Origin: Fructobacillus sp. CRL 2054
Lineage (GTDB): Bacteria > Bacillota > Bacilli > Lactobacillales > Lactobacillaceae
Assembly (NCBI RefSeq): GCF_028764065.1
Contig: NZ_JACOFN010000006.1
Location: 1 to 64,000 of the forward strand
Length of the DNA: 64,000 bases
Direction of reading: 5' to 3'
In this document: positions 1-7,699 of the stretch, in pieces
Position numbering within the stretch: the stretch's first letter is position 1
Layout: each line of letters starts with the position of its first letter
Made by a program: the position numbers and the translations under genes
The notes under the pieces: model-generated
Told to the model about the DNA's origin: nothing
The model's database searches: none
The model's input: the letters and a program-made list of their open reading frames with translations, nothing else

Positions 1-2
1 GT

Positions 3-65
3 TTTGCTGGTGATTATCAAGCAAAACTTGATAACCGCTTGTCCCTCGCAAGGAACAATAATTAG
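3..65 (+). CDS. C-terminal fragment of an unknown protein
   Basis: An open frame enters from the left edge and ends at a TAG at 63-65, giving a tail that ends DNRLSLARNNN. An intrinsic terminator follows within 10 bases on the same strand, which supports this as the true 3' end of a rightward gene. Too little remains to identify the family. Confidence 0.5.
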   Translation, partial: FAGDYQAKLDNRLSLARNNN

Positions 66-72
66 TATACCG

Positions 73-101
73 GCATTGACCCGTTCGGTCAATGCTTTTT
101 T
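73..101 (+). terminator. Rho-independent terminator of the left-edge gene
   Basis: A nine-base-pair stem (GCATTGACC with GGTCAATGC) closes a five-base loop and is followed by six T on the + strand. The T-run lies only on the right, so it serves the rightward gene ending at 65. Confidence 0.85.
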
Positions 102-140
102 CGAAGAAAATTAACGAATATTCTAAATACGAATGAGACA

Positions 141-180
141 AAAACTCCCTGAATAAACGTTTGTTTATTCAGGGAGTTTT
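141..180. terminator. Bidirectional terminator
   Basis: A near-perfect 18-base inverted repeat (141-158 with 163-180) starts with a run of A and ends with a run of T, so it can stop transcription from either side. It ends the leftward operon whose last gene finishes at 209. Confidence 0.85.
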
Positions 181-208
181 TCTATATTGAGGCAGTTATT
201 TAATACTC

Positions 209-580
209 TTATTCGTCGAAAGACGTAAAGGTTGATGGCTGAATAGTCGTCAATAGGTTGCGAATCTCATCACCAGACTTAAAAACCAGTCCTCCCGGAA
301 GCTTTCGATGAACGTCTTCGAAATCAACTACGTGAAAAGAATACAGTGGTGCTTGCTCATTATCGTCCAGTTGAATTGTGGCAAGCTCACCTAAACGCCA
401 AGAATCGAAATCTTTTACCCCTAAATCAGCAAAAGACTTCAAAATCATCCCCAACGACGTTTGTTCATGGTGCTGGTGAACTTTCACAACCAAAAATTCG
501 TCATGATCATTCTTTTCCTCTACTAAGAAGTATGGAAGATTATCTTGATAAGCAATTACTGTTGCTGCTACAGTTGTCAT
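209..580 (-). CDS. Hypothetical protein, possible degenerate Nudix fold
   Basis: A 123-residue acidic cytosolic protein with alternating beta-like stretches (TVAATVIAYQ near the start, SFHVVDFEDV near residue 83). The pattern recalls a Nudix fold, but the catalytic GX5EX7REUXEE box is absent, so I do not assign hydrolase activity. A GGGAGAG ribosome site precedes the ATG. The gene overlaps the stop of the upstream S1-domain gene by four bases, so the two are translationally coupled. It is the last gene of the gmk operon. Family unrecognised. Confidence 0.8.
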   Translation of the reverse strand: MTTVAATVIAYQDNLPYFLVEEKNDHDEFLVVKVHQHHEQTSLGMILKSFADLGVKDFDSWRLGELATIQLDDNEQAPLYSFHVVDFEDVHRKLPGGLVFKSGDEIRNLLTTIQPSTFTSFDE

Positions 581-990
581 TTTATCTTCTCTCCCTTTTG
601 TTGGTCATCTAGATGCAAGCGTTTTGAAGCCTCAGCCATCCAGCCCGGCATTGCTAAAGCAATTGGTTCGAAACCAAAGTCCAAATGGTAGTTTGTCCAA
701 AAGCGTCGCTTAACATTATTATTTTTGATAATTGGCGTGTGTGCCAAACTCATCAATGGTAACTGACGAACCGAAAGTGAGATTTTTTGACTATATTGAT
801 CGATATCCAATACAATCGCTGAGACTTTTTGACCAACAGACAATTCATCCGATAAATTCTTAACAACGCCCGATTTCAATTCGGAGATGTGAATTAATCC
901 CTGCGTATCCTCGTCTAACTTAACAAAGGCGCCATAAGGTTGAATTCCAGTTACGGTACCCGTAACCTTTTGTCCAATTTTATAGTTCAT
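577..990 (-). CDS. S1-domain RNA-binding protein (YugI/CvfD-like)
   Basis: A 137-residue protein with one N-terminal S1 domain at about residues 4-75: KIGQKVTGTVTGIQPYGAF, then GLIHISEL, then SVGQKVSAIVLDID. The rest is a short charged tail. Size and architecture match the YugI/general stress protein 13/CvfD group, which binds RNA or ribosomes and affects post-transcriptional control in Firmicutes. An AAGGG site lies eight bases before the ATG. It follows the cyclophilin gene after a hairpin, so its level may be set by partial read-through. Confidence 0.85.
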   Translation of the reverse strand: MNYKIGQKVTGTVTGIQPYGAFVKLDEDTQGLIHISELKSGVVKNLSDELSVGQKVSAIVLDIDQYSQKISLSVRQLPLMSLAHTPIIKNNNVKRRFWTNYHLDFGFEPIALAMPGWMAEASKRLHLDDQQKGEKIK

Positions 991-1018
991 CAGGTTAACC
1001 CTTCCATGTTTTTTGTAG

Positions 1019-1050
1019 TAAAAAAGTCCCCACCAAAAGGTTAGAGGACT
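1019..1050 (-). terminator. Intrinsic terminator after the cyclophilin gene
   Basis: Read leftward, AGTCC pairs with GGACT around an inner ACC/GGT helix and is followed by six T. The hairpin overlaps the cyclophilin stop codon. It sits inside the gmk-to-S1 gene string, so it probably only reduces downstream expression. Confidence 0.65.
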
Positions 1051-1616
1051 ACTTTTTCAATCACAATGTCCTCTAAAGGACGATCAGCTCGGTCTGCTTT
1101 CGCAGAAGCAATCTTATCAACGACATCCATGCCATCAACAACTTGACCAAATACTGTATGCTTTCCGTCAAGCCAAGGTGTACCACCTTGTTCTTGATAG
1201 ACTTTAGCAATTTCTTCCGCATAACGGCCAAGGTATGGCTTCATTTGCTTTGGAAAATGCTTGTTTTGAACAATAAAGAACTGTGACCCGTTTGTTGCTG
1301 GTCCAGCATTCGCCATGGATAATGCGCCACGAATGTTAAAGAGTTCTTTTGAGAATTCGTCCTTAAATGGCTTACCCCAAATACTCTCGCCGCCACGACC
1401 GGTTCCTTCCGGATCGCCAGTTTGAATCATAAAATCGTTGATTACACGATGAAAAAGAACATTATCGTAGTAGCCGTTCTTAGCATGGGTCAAGAAGTTT
1501 TCAACAGCTTTAGGAGCCTGATCAGGGAACAAAGCCAAGGCAATGTCACCATAATTCGTCTTCAAAGTTGCTCGAACATCGTTTGGCCCTACATTGAGCT
1601 GTGGAAAATCTGTCAT
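1041..1616 (-). CDS. Cyclophilin-type peptidyl-prolyl cis-trans isomerase
   Basis: A 191-residue cyclophilin without signal peptide or membrane anchor, so cytosolic. Recognisable blocks are KTNYGDIALALFPDQAP, then FHRVINDFMIQTGDPEGTG with the catalytic Arg, then ALSMANAGPATNGSQFFI, then HTVFGQVVDGMDVVDKI. The start is the ATG at 1616, preceded by AGAGG and placed one base after the rpoZ stop. A longer reading frame exists upstream but would overlap most of rpoZ and adds a non-cyclophilin extension. The family accelerates proline isomerisation during folding. Confidence 0.92.
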   Translation of the reverse strand: MTDFPQLNVGPNDVRATLKTNYGDIALALFPDQAPKAVENFLTHAKNGYYDNVLFHRVINDFMIQTGDPEGTGRGGESIWGKPFKDEFSKELFNIRGALSMANAGPATNGSQFFIVQNKHFPKQMKPYLGRYAEEIAKVYQEQGGTPWLDGKHTVFGQVVDGMDVVDKIASAKADRADRPLEDIVIEKVVL

Positions 1617-1617
1617 T

Positions 1618-1833
1618 TTAATCCTCTGAGTCTTGAACAACGGGGTTGATAACCACGTCGCCTTCTTCGATTTCTTCAAGTGCTTGTCCAACTGACTTAA
1701 CAGAGTTGAACTTTACTTGGGTAGCTGGCATACCAGCATCCAATTCACGGGCACGCTTTGATGCCAAAGCAATCAACTTGTAACGTGAGTCAACCTTTTC
1801 GAGCAACTTATCAACTGATGGATAAAGTAACAT
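1618..1833 (-). CDS. rpoZ: DNA-directed RNA polymerase omega subunit
   Basis: A 71-residue protein with the omega signature: [29 protein letters not shown] near the start, and [14 protein letters not shown] later. Omega stabilises the beta-prime subunit during polymerase assembly. It lies 12 bases after gmk, the standard Firmicute arrangement, and almost touches the cyclophilin start. The priA-fmt genes that often follow are not here. Confidence 0.95.
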   Translation of the reverse strand: MLLYPSVDKLLEKVDSRYKLIALASKRARELDAGMPATQVKFNSVKSVGQALEEIEEGDVVINPVVQDSED

Positions 1834-1845
1834 TGTGTTCTCCTT

Positions 1846-2448
1846 TTACTGTTCCGCAATTTGTTCCAAGACACGTGACACCCGAAGGCGTTCGGCTGTA
1901 ATAATTGCTTTAATTCGATCAACTGCATGGGCTACTACGTCGTTTTCAACAGCATAGTTATAGTTAATCATCTTCTTTAATTCATCTCGAGCTGCAGCAA
2001 CACGCTTTTCGATTACTTCAGCAGAGTCAGTACCACGACCAATTAATCGTTGACGCAGGTTCTTAATATCAGGTGGAGTCAAGAAGATGTATACACCTTC
2101 CGGCATCTTGGCTTTCACTTGCAAGGCACCTTGCACATCAATTTCAAGGAAAACATCTCGCCCAGAAGCGAGCGTTTCTTCAATGAACGACCGTGGCGTT
2201 CCGTAGTAGTTTCCTACGTACTCCGCATATTCTAGCATGTCTCCAGCTTGAATCTTGTCTTCGAACTCTTCACGAGAAACAAAGAAATAATCCTTACCGT
2301 TTTCTTCCCCAGGGCGGGGCTTACGAGTTGTTGCAGAAATGGAATAACGAAAATCTACTGCATCGTCTTCAAAAATTGCCTTTCGAACTGTTCCTTTACC
2401 AACACCAGAAGGCCCTGATAAGACAATTAACAAGCCACGTTCAGTCAT
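1846..2448 (-). CDS. gmk: Guanylate kinase
   Basis: A 200-residue guanylate kinase, the usual length. The P-loop is [16 protein letters not shown] at about residues 11-26. The GMP-binding segment [13 protein letters not shown] follows near 37-49, and the lid contains RLIGRGTDS. It phosphorylates GMP to GDP. It is the first gene of a leftward operon with rpoZ, a cyclophilin, an S1 protein and a small unknown gene. A good promoter lies 40-70 bases upstream and the AGAGGAAG site fits the ATG at 2448. Confidence 0.97.
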   Translation of the reverse strand: MTERGLLIVLSGPSGVGKGTVRKAIFEDDAVDFRYSISATTRKPRPGEENGKDYFFVSREEFEDKIQAGDMLEYAEYVGNYYGTPRSFIEETLASGRDVFLEIDVQGALQVKAKMPEGVYIFLTPPDIKNLRQRLIGRGTDSAEVIEKRVAAARDELKKMINYNYAVENDVVAHAVDRIKAIITAERLRVSRVLEQIAEQ

Positions 2449-2487
2449 TGTGCTTCCTCTTTATCGTATTTAGTATCTAATAGTAGT

Positions 2488-2516
2488 AGTTTACCAGGAA
2501 AAAGGTTGAAATTCAA
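2488..2516 (-). promoter_or_regulatory. Promoter of the gmk operon
   Basis: Reading leftward: TTGAAT at 2516-2511, a 17-base spacer, then TAAACT at 2493-2488, about 40 bases before the gmk ATG. A sigma-A type promoter by sequence only. Confidence 0.65.
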
Positions 2517-2540
2517 CGAAAGAAGTACGGGCGAACCACT

Positions 2541-2656
2541 TTGACTGAACAGTGATTTCTGCTATTAATTTTTGCTATGCGAATAAAAAGGGAACAGAAA
2601 GAAAGTTTGTTTCCTTTTTAAAAACGTTGAATTATAGGCCTTCAAGACGTTTTTTC
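2541..2656 (+). ncRNA. Candidate small RNA (promoter plus two hairpins)
   Basis: On the + strand, TTGACT at 2541-2546 and an extended -10 (TGC then TATTAA, 2563-2568) with a 16-base spacer would start RNA near 2575. The next 80 bases hold two hairpins: 2585-2595 with 2609-2619 (11 pairs, one G-U), and 2621-2631 with 2641-2653, the latter running into T at 2650-2655. No plausible coding frame was seen. It may be a small RNA, or an upstream terminated transcript of the SOS gene that follows. Confidence 0.35.
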
Positions 2657-2689
2657 TCGTCTTATACAAAATTTAACCATTCTTTCTCC

Positions 2690-2718
2690 TTGATTTTACG
2701 AACAGTTGTTCGTATACT
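2690..2718 (+). promoter_or_regulatory. Promoter overlapped by a LexA box
   Basis: TTGATT at 2690-2695 and TATACT at 2713-2718 are separated by exactly 17 bases. The spacer holds CGAACAGTTGTTCG at 2699-2712, which fits the Gram-positive LexA/DinR consensus (GAAC, four bases, GTTC). Bound LexA would block polymerase, so the gene at 2749 should be SOS-inducible. Confidence 0.75.
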
Positions 2719-2748
2719 TAAGTCACAGAGATAAAGAGGAGGCGTCTG

Positions 2749-3069
2749 ATGCAAGCTAAGCTTTCAGCCCAACCACAATTCAATCGATTCAACCAGATTA
2801 AACAAGCCTGGAATAAAATGAAGGAGCACTTCGCCCTTGTTCCCTTAAAAGAACAACAATCAACGACCGTCTTGATTAATCGACTGGAAGATGCCATTAA
2901 CGCTGGCACTCCAACCGCTGTTCAAATGAACTATGGTTTTGAACAAGAAGACATTCAAGACTTCTACGGCGTTCTTTTTCAAGATCGTGCCGGTTCTCTA
3001 TTAATTGAAGATGTCCATACAAACCAGTGCCACCACCTTTCACCTGAACTTCTTCGCCACATCGGGTAA
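2749..3069 (+). CDS. SOS-type small protein, YolD-like
   Basis: A 106-residue protein starting at an ATG behind an AGAGGAGG site. The C-terminal half (residues about 57-106, from AVQMNYGFEQEDIQDFYG to LLRHIG) matches the beta-rich pattern of YolD-like proteins: a strand, a turn, a GxL strand, then an ISPELL-type helix. YolD proteins are typically SOS genes beside Y-family polymerases in Firmicutes; none is adjacent here. The LexA box in the promoter supports the assignment independently. No catalytic motif seen; the family call is moderate. Confidence 0.7.
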   Translation: MQAKLSAQPQFNRFNQIKQAWNKMKEHFALVPLKEQQSTTVLINRLEDAINAGTPTAVQMNYGFEQEDIQDFYGVLFQDRAGSLLIEDVHTNQCHHLSPELLRHIG

Positions 3070-3084
3070 GTTCAGAATTAAATT

Positions 3085-3119
3085 AAAAAGACCAGTTACA
3101 TGACGTAACTGGTCTTTTT
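3085..3119. terminator. Bidirectional terminator
   Basis: AAAAAGACCAGTTAC (3085-3099) pairs perfectly with GTAACTGGTCTTTTT (3105-3119). It separates the convergent genes ending at 3069 and 3132. Confidence 0.9.
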
Positions 3120-3131
3120 ACATTTAACAAA

Positions 3132-4226
3132 CTATTCTGCACGCTTTGGCTCAGTTAGAAGTGCTTCCACTTCCTTCATTGGCATTGCAGCTAATAATGT
3201 ATTAACAGCCTTAATATCAACGTAATGGTCTAATCCACAAGACTCAAGCGCAGCGATACGAATCGTATCAACCGCCTTCTTCTTATCCAAGAACTTGATG
3301 TACTGAGCAATTTCACCACCCAATCCATCGAGTGAATCCCATTCAGGCTGCCAATAATCCATCAAATCCTTCTTTGCAAAGGTCGTCAACAAATCGTTGG
3401 TCCATTCACGGTGAGTCACGTTGTACTTTTCAGCCAATCCCTTGTGGAAGGCAAGTAACATTTGAACTTCTTGTTCAGAAACAACATCCTTAATGGCTGT
3501 CTTCTGGAAAGTCTCAACCATTCGCTTACCAAAGGAAACTTCTTCGTCGATTGCTTCAGCAGATAACTTCTCACCCTTTGGTTCGGCATCTTTGCCATCC
3601 AACTTAGGCTCCGTTACCTTCAAGCCCTTGTAGACTTCTGCAATCGTTTCGAGGTCAAAATTATCGTCCTTTTCGTCTTGACTCAAGAACTTGAATTGCA
3701 AGTCATCAATGGCATTGCCGTCTGACATGACTTTAGCAACGTCTTGACCTTGAAAGCGGAAGTAGTTCACGGCCAAAACCGTACGAACAATCATCCGCCA
3801 GAAGTTTGGATCGAATGATGTTGTTTGTACAGAGAAACGGTCCGAAACAGAAGCTTCCTTAGCTAAGAAGGCCTGGATATCGTACAAAACAGGCGTTAAC
3901 AAGATGAAGTAACGCCAGTCACGGTCAGCTGACTGTACCAATGCTGCTTGCATCACTTCGTTCATCTTCACAATCACGTGCTTATCGGATGTGAAGTCTG
4001 AGAAATTCTGCTGAACCATCGTGGCAATCAAATCATCCAAGAAGAAGGAAGCCACTTCAAAGGTTGCCTTCTGATAGCTGTGCTGCTTGGTCAAGAAGAA
4101 GCGGGCGCGTAGAAATCCAGCAAATTCGTTGTAATCGAATGGGGATAACTTTGTTTTTTGTTGGAACTTTTGCAAGCTCTTTTGCTTCTTAACCTTCTTA
4201 ATTTGTGCTGATTTTCCCTGCTTCAT
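3132..4226 (-). CDS. Conserved-looking hypothetical cytosolic protein
   Basis: A 364-residue protein that I do not recognise. It opens with a lysine/glutamine-rich basic stretch (residues 1-27), then a mostly helical body with FAGFLRARFFLTKQHSYQKATF near 36-57. An acidic, low-hydrophobic linker follows at about 200-230. The C-terminal part contains WQPEWDSLDGLGGEIAQYIKF. There is no signal peptide or membrane segment. It lies 12 bases after the 116-residue gene and is surely co-transcribed; the pair probably acts together. A good GGAGG site precedes the ATG. A terminator shared with the SOS gene ends the unit. Confidence 0.8.
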   Translation of the reverse strand: MKQGKSAQIKKVKKQKSLQKFQQKTKLSPFDYNEFAGFLRARFFLTKQHSYQKATFEVASFFLDDLIATMVQQNFSDFTSDKHVIVKMNEVMQAALVQSADRDWRYFILLTPVLYDIQAFLAKEASVSDRFSVQTTSFDPNFWRMIVRTVLAVNYFRFQGQDVAKVMSDGNAIDDLQFKFLSQDEKDDNFDLETIAEVYKGLKVTEPKLDGKDAEPKGEKLSAEAIDEEVSFGKRMVETFQKTAIKDVVSEQEVQMLLAFHKGLAEKYNVTHREWTNDLLTTFAKKDLMDYWQPEWDSLDGLGGEIAQYIKFLDKKKAVDTIRIAALESCGLDHYVDIKAVNTLLAAMPMKEVEALLTEPKRAE

Positions 4227-4238
4227 AGAAACTCCTCC

Positions 4239-4589
4239 TTAAATACTTAAGTCTAGCAAATACTTGCCGTGGCCAAATTCCTTGAGCTTAAACTGGAAAA
4301 TTTGATCTTCGCGTGTCAAATCAGGTGTTTTCACTGTTGCCTGACGGTCGCCCTCTAATTCGGCAATCTCGATTGCTTGGTTAATCGCTGATAGCACTGG
4401 AGCAAAGGCCTTAGGCTCAGCTGATGAATAGAACAAATCAGCATTTCCATAGGTATTGGAACGGCGCTGCAATGAAACCGACACCTTAAAGCGGTTCACT
4501 TCAAAAACCAAGTGGTTGTAGTTAAAGTCGCGAGCGTATCCGAACAAAGCGGATAGGTATTGTCCGGCTGGATATTTCTTCTCTGCCAT
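4239..4589 (-). CDS. Small hypothetical protein
   Basis: A 116-residue protein of unknown family. It is rich in aromatic and beta-prone residues (YLSALFGYARDFNYNHLVF, then RFKVSVSLQRR) and looks like a compact alpha/beta domain. No membrane segment and no nucleotide-binding motif were seen. AAAGGAGAACG provides the ribosome site. It is the first gene of a two-gene operon with the 364-residue protein. The upstream 90 bases are AT-rich with only weak promoter-like elements. Confidence 0.75.
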   Translation of the reverse strand: MAEKKYPAGQYLSALFGYARDFNYNHLVFEVNRFKVSVSLQRRSNTYGNADLFYSSAEPKAFAPVLSAINQAIEIAELEGDRQATVKTPDLTREDQIFQFKLKEFGHGKYLLDLSI

Positions 4590-4679
4590 CGTTCTCCTTT
4601 TGGGGCGTAGGCCCTCAAATTTATTTCATGAATTATCTATTATCTAAGACAACTATAGTTCAATTATTTCATAAAGTCA

Positions 4680-7076
4680 TTAGCGCAAGGTTACAATCGT
4701 AGCCCCATCCCCACCGGCGTTTGCCGATGCAAAGTGGAACTCCTTGACACGTCGGTCAGAACGTAAGAACTGAGTGACTCCTTGACGAAGTGCACCTGAA
4801 CCCTTTCCATGAATGATTTCCACGGAAGAAAGGTTTCCTAAAACAACGGAATCTAGGTAACGGTCCAACTCGTGCAAGGCTGCTTCATAACGAACGCCAC
4901 GCAAGTCCAACTTCGCCTGCACCCGACCAGTATGACCGGCCGTAGCCGTCGTGCTAACCTTCTGACGTTTCTTCTGCTTCTTTTCCTGCTGAGCCTTAGC
5001 GGTTGCTTCCGTCTTCTTCAAATCATCTTCATCAACCAACATCTTCAAGATGCCCATTTGAACTTCCCATTGGTCATTCTTATGCTTCTTAACCAATGTT
5101 CCCTGCTGGTTGTAGGACGAAACAACGACCTCATCACCAGGCTTCAACTCTTTGACGCGCTTTGCCTTCTGAAGAACCTTGTTCTTCTCCAACTTGTCAG
5201 ATTGCTGCAAAGCCGCGATGGCCTGCTTCTGTTTCTGCAAATCCTGTTCAGACAACTTAGCCTGCTGTCCACCGGCCAAACGTTCGGAACGAATTTCTTT
5301 AATCAACTTTTCCGCTTCATGCTTAGTCTTTGAAACAAGCTCGTTGGCCTGCTTCTTAGCGTCCATCATGACTCGGGCCTGGTCCTTTTCAAGCTTGAGC
5401 GTCTTTTCATCCAACTCATTTTTAGCTTGTTCAAAGTCCTTCCGCTCAGTAGCCAGCTGTGCGCGTTCTTCCTTGGCTTCCTGTCGTTGGTCAACCAAGT
5501 CTTTGATCATATCGTTTAGCTGTTGGTCCTCGGGGTTGACCATCGTTTTGGCATCCGCCAAAATCTCCTGGTCAAAGCCGAGACGGGCAGCAATCGCCAA
5601 AGCGTTTGACTGTCCTGGAACGCCAATTAACAACTGGTAAGTTGGTTGAAGCGTCTGCACATCAAAGACCATCGAAGCATTCTCGGTACCAGAACGCTCG
5701 TTCCCATATAACTTCAGCTCTGGGTAGTGGGTCGTAGCAATCGTCCGTGCACCCAAGGCTTTTGTCCGGTCCAAGATGGCCATGGCCAATGCCGCACCTT
5801 CGGCAGGATCAGTTCCCGCACCCAATTCATCGAAGATGACCAAGGAGTTTTCATCTGTTCGAGACAAAATTCCCTTAATGTTTTCCATGTGGGAGGAGAA
5901 TGTGGATAAGTTCTGCTCAATCGACTGTTCATCCCCAATATCGGCAAAGATATCATCAAAAACCGTCACCGTTGAGGGACGACCGACTGTGATAAAGAGT
6001 CCAGACTGCGCTAACAATTGCAACAAGCCCAGCGTCTTAATGGTAATGGTTTTACCACCGGTGTTTGGTCCGGTGATAATCAAGGTTTCATAGTCCTGGC
6101 CAAGCGAGATATCGTTCTTTACCGACTTCTTCTCACCAATCAAAGGGTGCCAAGCCTGGTTCAAAGCCACGACCTTTTTCTTTGAAAGCTCGGGCGCCAT
6201 GGCGTTTTGTGCCTTAGCCAAACGGGCCTTGGCGTTGATAAAGTCTAACTGGCCCAAAACATTAGCATTCTGCGTCAGATCTTCTAAATGCTCAGAAAGC
6301 AGAACGGATAATTCGGCCAATACACGGTCTTCTTCAGCTAGCGCCAAGACGCGCACCTCGGAGAGCTCGTTTGCCAATTCTACAACGGCTTGTGGCTCAA
6401 TGTAATAAGTCTGGCCAGATTGACTTTGGTCATGAACGATACCCGGAATCTGATGGCGGTACTCGACTTTGACCGGTAATACATAGCGGTCAGCACGCTT
6501 TGTCACAATGGTCTCAGACAAGTAACGTGCGGACTTACCACGGGTGTAGTTCGCCAAACGTTGCTTAATGGCATCTTCCTTCCCCGCCATTTGGCGACGG
6601 AAGGAGGCTAAAGCAGAGGATGCAGAGTCCAAGACACGGCCGTTATCATCGACGGTCTCTTGGACCTTCTTCGTCAATTCAGGAAGCAAAACCAACTGAT
6701 CAACCTTGCCCTGCAAACGTGGGACTGAGTCCTGCATGTCATCGGCCTGAATTCGCTCAAAAAAATGGGCAATGGCAGCGGTCGCCTTCAAGACTTTGGC
6801 TAAAGCAACGATTTCAGCTCCATTCAAGGATGCCTGAATTTGCAAACGTCGCACTTGTTCCTGAATATCAGTCAAGTCAGGGAGTGCCATCCCCCCGTGC
6901 AAACGTTCCACCATGGCAGCTTCGGCTGTTTCTTGTAACCATTCAGCGACTTGGTCATAGTCAGACGATGGCTGTAAAGCTTCAACCGTCTTCTTTCCCT
7001 GTGCCGTCTGAATGAATGGTAAAAGTTCATCCTTTACCTTGTTATATTCGAGTGTTTGTAATACTTTTTGATTCAT
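4680..7076 (-). CDS. mutS2: MutS2-family ATPase/ribosome quality-control factor
   Basis: A 798-residue MutS2, the standard length. The core helical clamp comes first, then the Walker A GPNTGGKTITIKTLG near residues 337-351, Walker B LVIFDELGAGTDPAEG and the switch THYPELK. A long coiled coil (about 515-640) rich in Glu, Lys and Gln leads to a KOW-like segment and the C-terminal Smr domain with LDLRG and HGKGSGALR. In Bacillus MutS2 rescues collided ribosomes; older work links it to suppression of recombination. It lies 15 bases after cvpA, as in many Firmicutes, and shares its promoter. Confidence 0.95.
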   Translation of the reverse strand: MNQKVLQTLEYNKVKDELLPFIQTAQGKKTVEALQPSSDYDQVAEWLQETAEAAMVERLHGGMALPDLTDIQEQVRRLQIQASLNGAEIVALAKVLKATAAIAHFFERIQADDMQDSVPRLQGKVDQLVLLPELTKKVQETVDDNGRVLDSASSALASFRRQMAGKEDAIKQRLANYTRGKSARYLSETIVTKRADRYVLPVKVEYRHQIPGIVHDQSQSGQTYYIEPQAVVELANELSEVRVLALAEEDRVLAELSVLLSEHLEDLTQNANVLGQLDFINAKARLAKAQNAMAPELSKKKVVALNQAWHPLIGEKKSVKNDISLGQDYETLIITGPNTGGKTITIKTLGLLQLLAQSGLFITVGRPSTVTVFDDIFADIGDEQSIEQNLSTFSSHMENIKGILSRTDENSLVIFDELGAGTDPAEGAALAMAILDRTKALGARTIATTHYPELKLYGNERSGTENASMVFDVQTLQPTYQLLIGVPGQSNALAIAARLGFDQEILADAKTMVNPEDQQLNDMIKDLVDQRQEAKEERAQLATERKDFEQAKNELDEKTLKLEKDQARVMMDAKKQANELVSKTKHEAEKLIKEIRSERLAGGQQAKLSEQDLQKQKQAIAALQQSDKLEKNKVLQKAKRVKELKPGDEVVVSSYNQQGTLVKKHKNDQWEVQMGILKMLVDEDDLKKTEATAKAQQEKKQKKRQKVSTTATAGHTGRVQAKLDLRGVRYEAALHELDRYLDSVVLGNLSSVEIIHGKGSGALRQGVTQFLRSDRRVKEFHFASANAGGDGATIVTLR

Positions 7077-7091
7077 GATACCTCGTTAAGT

Positions 7092-7613
7092 TTATAACCA
7101 CCACTGATAAATCTGATTTGAAATAATTGGGAACTGGTCCAGGTAATCACTCAAGTAGTGATTTTCCGTAAACTGTCCTTGTAACCAAGCGTTTGGAATG
7201 ACTGACAAGACTTGTAAGCAGAAAAAAGTCAAAACCAAGCCAAAGGCCAATTCCAGCAAAGCACCCAGTAAGCCATCGACTTTACCTAGGAATGGTAAAC
7301 GGCGGACAAAGTGAATGGAACGCAATAGGAAATGTCCAATAAAGGATCCAATAATCATAATCACCACGAAGGCCAAGCCTGAGGCCAGGAAGCTTGATCC
7401 GTCGTTAGCCCAGGCAGTTGGAACAGATGGTCGGGCAAACTGACCCGAAATCCAACCGGAGAAAACCGTCGACAGCGGCTTTGACAACACCGTGGCAACG
7501 TAGAGAATCAATCCCCAGAGAACAACGCGGGTTAGGGTCATAACAAAGCCAGTGCGATAGCCCGAGTGTGTCATGACAATTAAGAATAAAATGGCAATCG
7601 ACATAAGTACCAT
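7092..7613 (-). CDS. CvpA family membrane protein
   Basis: A 173-residue integral membrane protein with about four hydrophobic segments (MSIAILFLIVM, VVLWGLILYVATVL, SGLAFVVIMIIGSFIGHFLL, LLELAFGLVLTFFCLQVL). The order matches the CvpA/colicin V production family, whose molecular role is unclear. The start is the ATG at 7613, eight bases after AGGAGG; a longer frame exists upstream but lacks such a site and runs through the promoter. It forms an operon with mutS2. Confidence 0.85.
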   Translation of the reverse strand: MVLMSIAILFLIVMTHSGYRTGFVMTLTRVVLWGLILYVATVLSKPLSTVFSGWISGQFARPSVPTAWANDGSSFLASGLAFVVIMIIGSFIGHFLLRSIHFVRRLPFLGKVDGLLGALLELAFGLVLTFFCLQVLSVIPNAWLQGQFTENHYLSDYLDQFPIISNQIYQWWL

Positions 7614-7668
7614 GGGCTTGTCCTCCTCAAAAGCAGGCAGACTAAATAGCCTGCCTTGAATAAGGTCA

Positions 7669-7693
7669 ATTATACCATTAAAACTGCTATAAT
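7669..7693. promoter_or_regulatory. Overlapping divergent promoters of cvpA and rnhC
   Basis: Two perfect TATAAT boxes lie back to back: 7674-7669 read leftward for cvpA-mutS2, and 7688-7693 read rightward (preceded by TGC) for rnhC. Each upstream element overlaps the other's -10, so polymerase binding should be mutually exclusive. The rnhC -10 lies only six bases before its ATG. Confidence 0.75.
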
Positions 7694-7699
7694 TAAGGC

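Noticed and set aside
209-580. Calling the 123-residue protein a Nudix hydrolase
   Set aside because: The Nudix box is absent, so only a vague fold resemblance remains.
2552-2734. Rightward 60-codon frame before the SOS gene
   Set aside because: It covers the hairpins, the LexA box and the promoter of the next gene, and has no ribosome site.
4872-5640. Long frames antisense to mutS2
   Set aside because: Low-complexity products mirrored from the coiled-coil codons of mutS2; no start signals.
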